Shown one piece after another: positions 37,671 through 42,974 of a stretch of 42,974 nucleotides of DNA (positions are counted from its first letter, which is position 1; each line of letters opens with the position of its first letter). Origin of the DNA: Mesotaenium endlicherianum (lineage: Eukaryota > Streptophyta > Zygnematophyceae > Zygnematales > Mesotaeniaceae). Location: the NCBI GenBank assembly GCA_009602735.1, contig WELA01003352.1, positions 95,933-138,906 on the forward strand, written 5' to 3'. A program made the position numbers and the translations under genes. The notes below the pieces were generated by a model that made no database searches, was not told the DNA's origin, and was given only the letters and a program-made list of their open reading frames with translations.

Positions 37671-40438
37671 TTAAGCGCGCAGAAGCACAACAGCAACAGA
37701 ATCAAGCTTTGCGCTCAGAAACCTTTGTGGCTGCTGCTGTGTCTGCTCCAACATCTTGTTGGAGAAAGCCTCGGCGCCTTCCTCGCCAATGACAGCCCTC
37801 ACAGTGGGCCTCATAACCGCCAGTAACATACCTGCAATTTGCTTGGCCTTTGCCTGTAAGAAGGCACAATGAAGCCCACACAAACATTCTCAAAACATGG
37901 AGTAAATCCAAATAGCTCGAAAGGTGAAGTGGATGCGACCTCTCCGCTAAGAAAGTCTCCCTTGACCGAAAACAACTTCACCCAGGACTTGCTTCCTGAT
38001 CTCGTCAAGTTTGGGGTCAGATCGATCTGCGGGTCAAGTTTCCACACCCCCTCCCCTCACCACTCACCAAGTTTGCATCCTTGCTAGTTATTCATAACAT
38101 ATTCACCAATAGATGGTTCAACCCCAGGCACCAACAAAAAAGATGCATTTGGTCTAAAGTGACTACTGTTCAGAGAACGAGAGAAACTCCGCAGCTGCGT
38201 CTCAAATCCGGCCCTCCACGCAGGAAAAGCGCATAGATGCTGCAACATGAAGAAGGAGAACAAACGGGCGTCATGGCTAGCAGGGACCGTGACACTGAAG
38301 CAGAGCAAAAGTGACTCTCGAAGAGGCCAAGCACTTCAGTTGTCGTGTAGAGGTACCTCAGGCGCGAGTGCAGGTTCAAAGAAGTCTGAGTACTCAATCA
38401 TCTTCAAGACCTTCACAGAGAAGAGCCCATTGACAGCATCAACAGCAGCCTGGATATCCTCAGGGCTGCGATCATAGAAGGGCATGTTGAACTTGTCCAG
38501 CGAGTCTTGGCTCAGCTTCCCCTCTTCAATCAACGCCTGCAAGAATGGAAGACACAAGAAGAGCAAAGCCTTCAGTAGATAGTGTGTAAAAGAGGAAAAT
38601 CAACATTTTCTTTTGTTCTCTCGTCGAAACACTTCACGAGAATCTGCATGTCATATGGAGCAAAGGGAAGTGTGATAAGATTCAATTGCAAATAGGAAGC
38701 ACCCAGGTCAACAACATTCACTATAATGCAAACGGGAGAAAATATGCTCGAACGCACCAACAGTATATGACTCATCAACAACTGAAACAGTACTAGTCAG
38801 TAGAAGCCAGCCTGCCAGAAAGGAAGTTCCATCAACAATCAAAACGTCATACTCTCTGTACGTGTGTGAGAACCTAGGGCAGCACAAATTTGAAAGATAA
38901 GATGCAGCGACCCATCACCTCCAATACCGAGTCAGAAATTGTCTTAATCTGGAGAAGACAACGCGTAAGGTGTCTCACCTCCTTGGAAAGGAGAATGCTC
39001 CACACAGATACGCACCACAAAGATCAAGTAAGAAGAGCGTACCTGCCAGGCGTCGACGTTGACATCCGGAAAGTCTTCGCCACAATCTCCAAGCATGAGC
39101 ATCCACAGGAGGCCTCCAGACACAAGCTCATTGGCCCTCATCCGCAGAAAGGTGCAAAGATCATCATGAGCCTGCCTATCCAGAAGAGGACAGTCCACAG
39201 GACGGCTCCCATGGAGGCAGTAAGTGCAAGTCCTATTCGAGTTGAAAGTTTGACAGATGTGCTAGCACTTCAGTCGCTTTTATTTTTGTCTCAATCTGGT
39301 AGTGGAAAGCAACTGCGCAGAAACTGGAGGGACATATTGACTGCGTATCGCAATGATTGAAGACGCAAAAGAAAAAATTTCAGCACTTGTTCAGTGTACT
39401 TGGATCTTAAGAGAACTGGGGCCACCTGCTGCAGCACCATTCAATTACTCTAAGAAGAACTGCTGTCAAAGGCCCCAAGTACTTCAATTGTTCCGCACCA
39501 GCACAAGGAAGTCATATTGTGGGCGTGAATGGCATGAGATTTGGCAACATCCTTACTTGTGCACAAAATGCTTCCCTCACAGGTCCACCAATGACAGAGG
39601 AAGGAGGGCGGATGCGGCCTTTGTTCTCCAGTTTTCCACTTGTCAGAAGGTCTGGCACCCTTGAGAGGAAGTGAAGGGCTGTAGAGGACATGGCTAGGTG
39701 GAGTGCTTGTGATGGAAAGAGTTGGCTGTAGAAAGAGCCAGAGACTCCAGCAGCGAAGAACCTTGCATTGGATGGAGGTCTATCGCTAGTCATAACCTCA
39801 GAGAGGATTTTGTGGAAGTTGACTGTGGAGATGTCACAGCTACTATTAGAGTGCATCTCAGGAGGCAGCTGTCTAGAGGACTGGGGGGGGGCAGGAAACA
39901 GTCGGAGGAGTGTATTGAAGTCGTTTGATGGGAGGTCTGAGAAGTAGGCCATTATCTGCATATTGCCAACTTTTGAGTCTTGCATCCTTTGGTCTGGCTG
40001 GGAAGACATGAGGAAGGCAGAGTGACAGTGGTGAAGGACCTCTGTCACACAATTCATCTGCCATGTTTGCGACGTGCTGCAGACAACGATGAGAAACGGC
40101 ACCTTTGGTACAATCTTGTCTCAAGCAGTCAGCAAACATTTGGCTATTTGAGGATCTGGCACATGCATGCGGCATGGCAGAGAAAAGTTGCAAGCGCAAG
40201 TAAATAGCCACCGGTAGCATACCTGCAAGATGGTGTTCACGCTAGAGGAGCACCCAAGGTCAGCAACATGAAAAATGCGATCCTTATTTTTACTATTCAA
40301 TAGGTGAAATGACTCCTTGAGTTCATCCAGCAACAGGGGTGCAGCTTGTGCCCACATCATTCTTTGCACCTTTGACTGAGCAGCATAGCTGTTTTCAGCT
40401 AAGCCTCCTTCCATGGCTGCCATACGGATAGGACACAT
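37671..40438 (-). CDS. SABATH-family SAM-dependent carboxyl methyltransferase B (402 aa)
   Basis: Minus-strand exons 40223-40438, 39557-40057, 39043-39171, 38357-38536 and 37671-37853, all phase 0. Apart from one extra codon in exon 1, exon lengths (501, 129, 180, 183) equal those of gene A, so the two are clear duplicates. By eye the proteins are a little over half identical. Landmarks: AMEGGLAENSYAAQS, SAM motif ADLGCSSS, FSDLPSNDFN, GVSGSFYSQLFP, SSTALHFLSRVP, NKG, NELVSGG, and ALIEEGKLSQDSLDKFNMPF. It shares with A the Phe in place of the substrate-facing Trp and the long loop between NDFN and GSFY. Exon 3 and 4 sequences differ most in the SGG...DAWQ stretch and the end of exon 4, where substrate-lining residues may vary. 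ATG start at 40436-40438 aligns with that of A. Confidence 0.88.
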
Positions 40439-41735
40439 CTCAACGACTTGTATGTCACTTTACAAAGAAGATACTTTTGCAAAGAAGTTAACTGCACACT
40501 CCCCTACTAAGACTGTAGGCTGGAACCACAAGTTTAATGCAACAAAATTTTATTCCGCTTTCAGCTTTTCACAGTGCTAGGTACTGCTTCTCAAATATAC
40601 ATTGGTCTCCAAGAATGAACATCAGAGTCCAGCCTGAGACAGCGACAGCCACCAAGGCGATTTTTCCCAGGCAGCACCATACACCACGATTACCGATATC
40701 GGGATGGTAGCCATTTCGCGTTCCTCTTGTGGTGGAAAACCACGAACTTCATTTAAAAAACTTGTCCAGATGCTACATCCAGCTGAAGCGTTGGTGCTAG
40801 CTCAAAGACCAAATACGTTCTTAATGTCACATTTGTCCTCGAAGATACCGAAACTACTAACGTATTATCCTCGTTCGCATCTCGTTCCCATGTACAAAAA
40901 GCGTTAATCTGGTTCATATAGCTGCACCTTGATACCAAGTGAGAAGACACTTGGCTAGCGTCGTGACCTAGGCTTTGCATTACATTGCATGCATGGCTGT
41001 TTATTGATATGCATGATGCAAGTGGAAACCAGCACACGACACTTAAGTCTGCTTTAGTTAGTCAGCGCTTGCCACATGACAAGCTCTTATATGGGGGGTA
41101 CGTCATCGTGGTGCATGGGGGCACGAAGCACTTCGCAGAATTGACCGTAATGTCGCCTCTAGTTTGAGATTTCACAGTCGCATTCAGTCGCCGTTCACCG
41201 CTCAGGGACAGTCGAGTTGGCTCTAATTTAGTCGCAATTAGTAATCCGCGATGGATGACAGCATCCATGAATGCCACTACGATAAATTTGGCAGCTGCGT
41301 GGTGGATGTATTTCTGCACTCGAGAGCTAAACTACTCCGTGCCTTGCATCAATAGTGTTCATGCGCAAGGGGTGGAGCATTGCTTGATCATGCTGCAGCC
41401 CACTACTGACGGAGTTGCACAAGTAGATCGACTGGACCTCGTTCCTTGGTAGCTATTAGAAGCTTTCTTTTTCACAGCTTTCTGCTTCAGTGGAAAGCCG
41501 ATGACTGAGGCGAAGTGCATTCAGCATATCCCTTGCGTTTGTGTTCGGTGCATGTTTTGTCAAGGCGCACAATTCTGCAATATCCGGAAGCCAGGGACTC
41601 TTCTCGTCGACAGTTTTTTATTCAAAGCTTGAAAGGCTTTCGTATCTCTCATATGCTACGGCTGTCGTGAAGCTCTTCCCTCTACTCACCATGTTCTGAG
41701 CTGGGAGAAGTTTATAAAACATCCGTACCCAGTCT
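40439..41735. other. Intergenic region right of SABATH B
   Basis: Promoter side of SABATH B. Short frames only; nothing recognised. A TTTATAAAA element at about 41711-41719 is TATA-like and lies just before the open frames at 41738 onward. Confidence 0.4.
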
Positions 41736-41737
41736 TC

Positions 41738-42240
41738 ATGAAAGGGCAGGGCATTCTTGGAGGGCTAGCAGCAGAAGGACAAGGGGAGGTAATCATGCGG
41801 TTGTCACTGCCACATATTCACGTGGTAGATACGGTGATGACGAGAAGAATGGACCAGCTAGGAACGGGTGGTAGAGCAACTGGGGTGTTCTCTAGTGAGA
41901 ATGGCCTTCTCAGTAACGCTGCAGGCAATCGCTGCGGGGCAATCGGTGCAAGTTGTTCAGCAGGGAAAAGACCTAGGGCCCTAGCCCCAGAATGGTGGCT
42001 GTGGAAGATGCCTTGAAAGCGGTGGAGCCTCCAATTGCAGGGATGAAAACGGAAGCTGCTAAGGGCGCTGTGAACAGGGTGGCCATGAAAGACGCAGCTA
42101 AGGGCTTGGAAGCTTTGAATGGGAGGCCATGTTTCCGTCTCCACGTCCTGCCCTCTCCTTCTGGCAATTTCCGTGACGGCCCAGCAGCAAAGGTGTACAG
42201 TCACGTCTGCCAATTCATGGAAACATACACTGTCAGTTAG
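41738..42240 (+). CDS. Possible exon(s) of an unrecognised gene
   Basis: Two overlapping plus frames, 41738-42016 (92 codons) and 41992-42240 (82 codons), both with true ATG codons and a TATA-like TTTATAAAA 20 bases upstream of the first. The second has an Ala/Lys/Glu-rich helical stretch beginning MVAVEDALKAVEPP. The minus strand also has a 180-codon frame over 41818-42360. None resembles a family I know, and coding status is uncertain. Confidence 0.2.
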
Positions 42241-42358
42241 ATTGCCGGCAGTAGTAGTAGGAAGGGGGGCCTGGCTACTGTGGGTGGGGCTCATGCCTGA
42301 GGCAGCAGAAGGGAACAGCGCAGCAGCCATACTTCTGAGAGTAACACGCGCTTCCCCC

Positions 42359-42433
42359 AAGCAGCAGCAGCCGTAGCAGCACCAGCAGTAGCAGCAGTAG
42401 GGGCAGCAGCAGCAGCAGCAGAGGAGGAACTGC
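42359..42433. repeat. CAG/CAGTAG trinucleotide tract
   Basis: Imperfect (CAG)n with GTAG and GGGG interruptions; on the minus strand it would read as poly-Ala or poly-Leu/Ser depending on frame. Confidence 0.8.
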
Positions 42434-42974
42434 TAGGGACCTGCTGGGAAGAGTGGGAACAGCAACTGGGGAGCAGCCCAGGTGGGGATGCACTACTTGC
42501 CAGCAGCAGAAGCTGTGCGGTAAATGGTGGCGGCCGGCAGAGTTCTGGCGACCAGGGATTCTCTCCCCCCCCGGTCAGCGCTAGGTGTAGAACAGGCCCC
42601 GCAAAGGGAAGGATGCAAGGGGGGGCTGCCATGGGGGGCTGCCAGGGGGGGTGTCATAGACCTCCCCCCCCACCCGCAAACGCAGGTTGACCCTCGTGGG
42701 GGAGGAAACTACAGGTGCTCTTCAAATAAGCATATTGGATGGGCTCAAGAGAATCACAAAAAGATCCTGCGCAGCATTGGACGCCTGGACTCTCATAATG
42801 GCCCTGGCGCCCGTGGCTCTACTGTGCAGTCGCCACGTGCCCAAGCCTGGGGCCTTCTCGAGGAGAAGCAGGTACATCTCTCTTTTGGCGAATGCACCTG
42901 CAGGGTACCTCTTGTATCTGTCTGTGGAAGACTAATGTTCTATTCCTCCAGCACCCCCCCATATCACCCCCCCC
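42434..42974. other. Right edge: low-complexity sequence without a recognised gene
   Basis: Contains an 82-codon plus frame (42687-42935) of no recognisable family and several C/G runs. The window ends on poly-C. Confidence 0.4.

Noticed and set aside
38109..38125. GGTTCAACCCC, reminiscent of a tRNA T-loop (B box)
   Set aside because: Not the GGTTCGANNCC consensus and no cloverleaf arms or A box upstream.

Overview
The window looks like nuclear DNA of a green-lineage eukaryote, most plausibly a streptophyte (charophyte-grade) alga. That placement is inference. The supports are: eight genes cut by many GT-AG spliceosomal introns, a plant-style Nup98 with FG repeats and a Rae1-binding (GLEBS) segment, a tRNA adenosine deaminase and a DUF309 protein that both begin with organelle-targeting-like leaders, and two SABATH-family carboxyl methyltransferases (a largely plant family). 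A complete SGLT-type sodium/sugar symporter is also present; that family is absent from, or rare in, flowering plants. No bacterial operon, CRISPR array, transposase, rRNA or convincing tRNA was seen.

Layout. 1-5109, minus strand: the N-terminal ~597 residues of Nup98 in six exons, running off the left edge. 6568-8756, plus: a small charged conserved protein of unknown function. 9562-11053, minus: DUF309 protein. 12272-17172, minus: organellar tRNA adenosine deaminase (TADA) with a very large Gln/Glu/Gly-rich insert. 17957-21416, plus: a multi-pass hydrophobic membrane protein whose second intron holds a 427-base assembly gap; it starts about 0.8 kb from the TADA start in a divergent arrangement. 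23033-26039, plus: SABATH methyltransferase A. 27727-37210, plus: nine-exon SGLT-type symporter. 37671-40438, minus: SABATH methyltransferase B, with exactly the same exon architecture as A. 40439-42974: no recognisable gene, with low-complexity CAG/CTG and poly-C sequence at the right edge.

The gene models were built by joining reading frames across GT/AG sites and checking intron phase and protein continuity at each junction; every junction listed keeps frame. They are unlikely to work as one pathway. Nup98 is nuclear-pore housekeeping, TADA and probably the DUF309 protein are organellar, and the SABATH-SGLT-SABATH block is the only arrangement that invites a joint reading (an inverted duplicate pair of small-molecule methyltransferases around a sugar transporter).

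Introns are rich in microsatellites, polypurine/polypyrimidine tracts and G/C homopolymers. The large gap, most single unresolved bases and both window ends sit on such homopolymers. The most interesting points are the complete sugar-site residue set in the symporter, a Trp-to-Phe change at the substrate-carboxylate position shared by both SABATH paralogues, and the ~216-residue insert in TADA.
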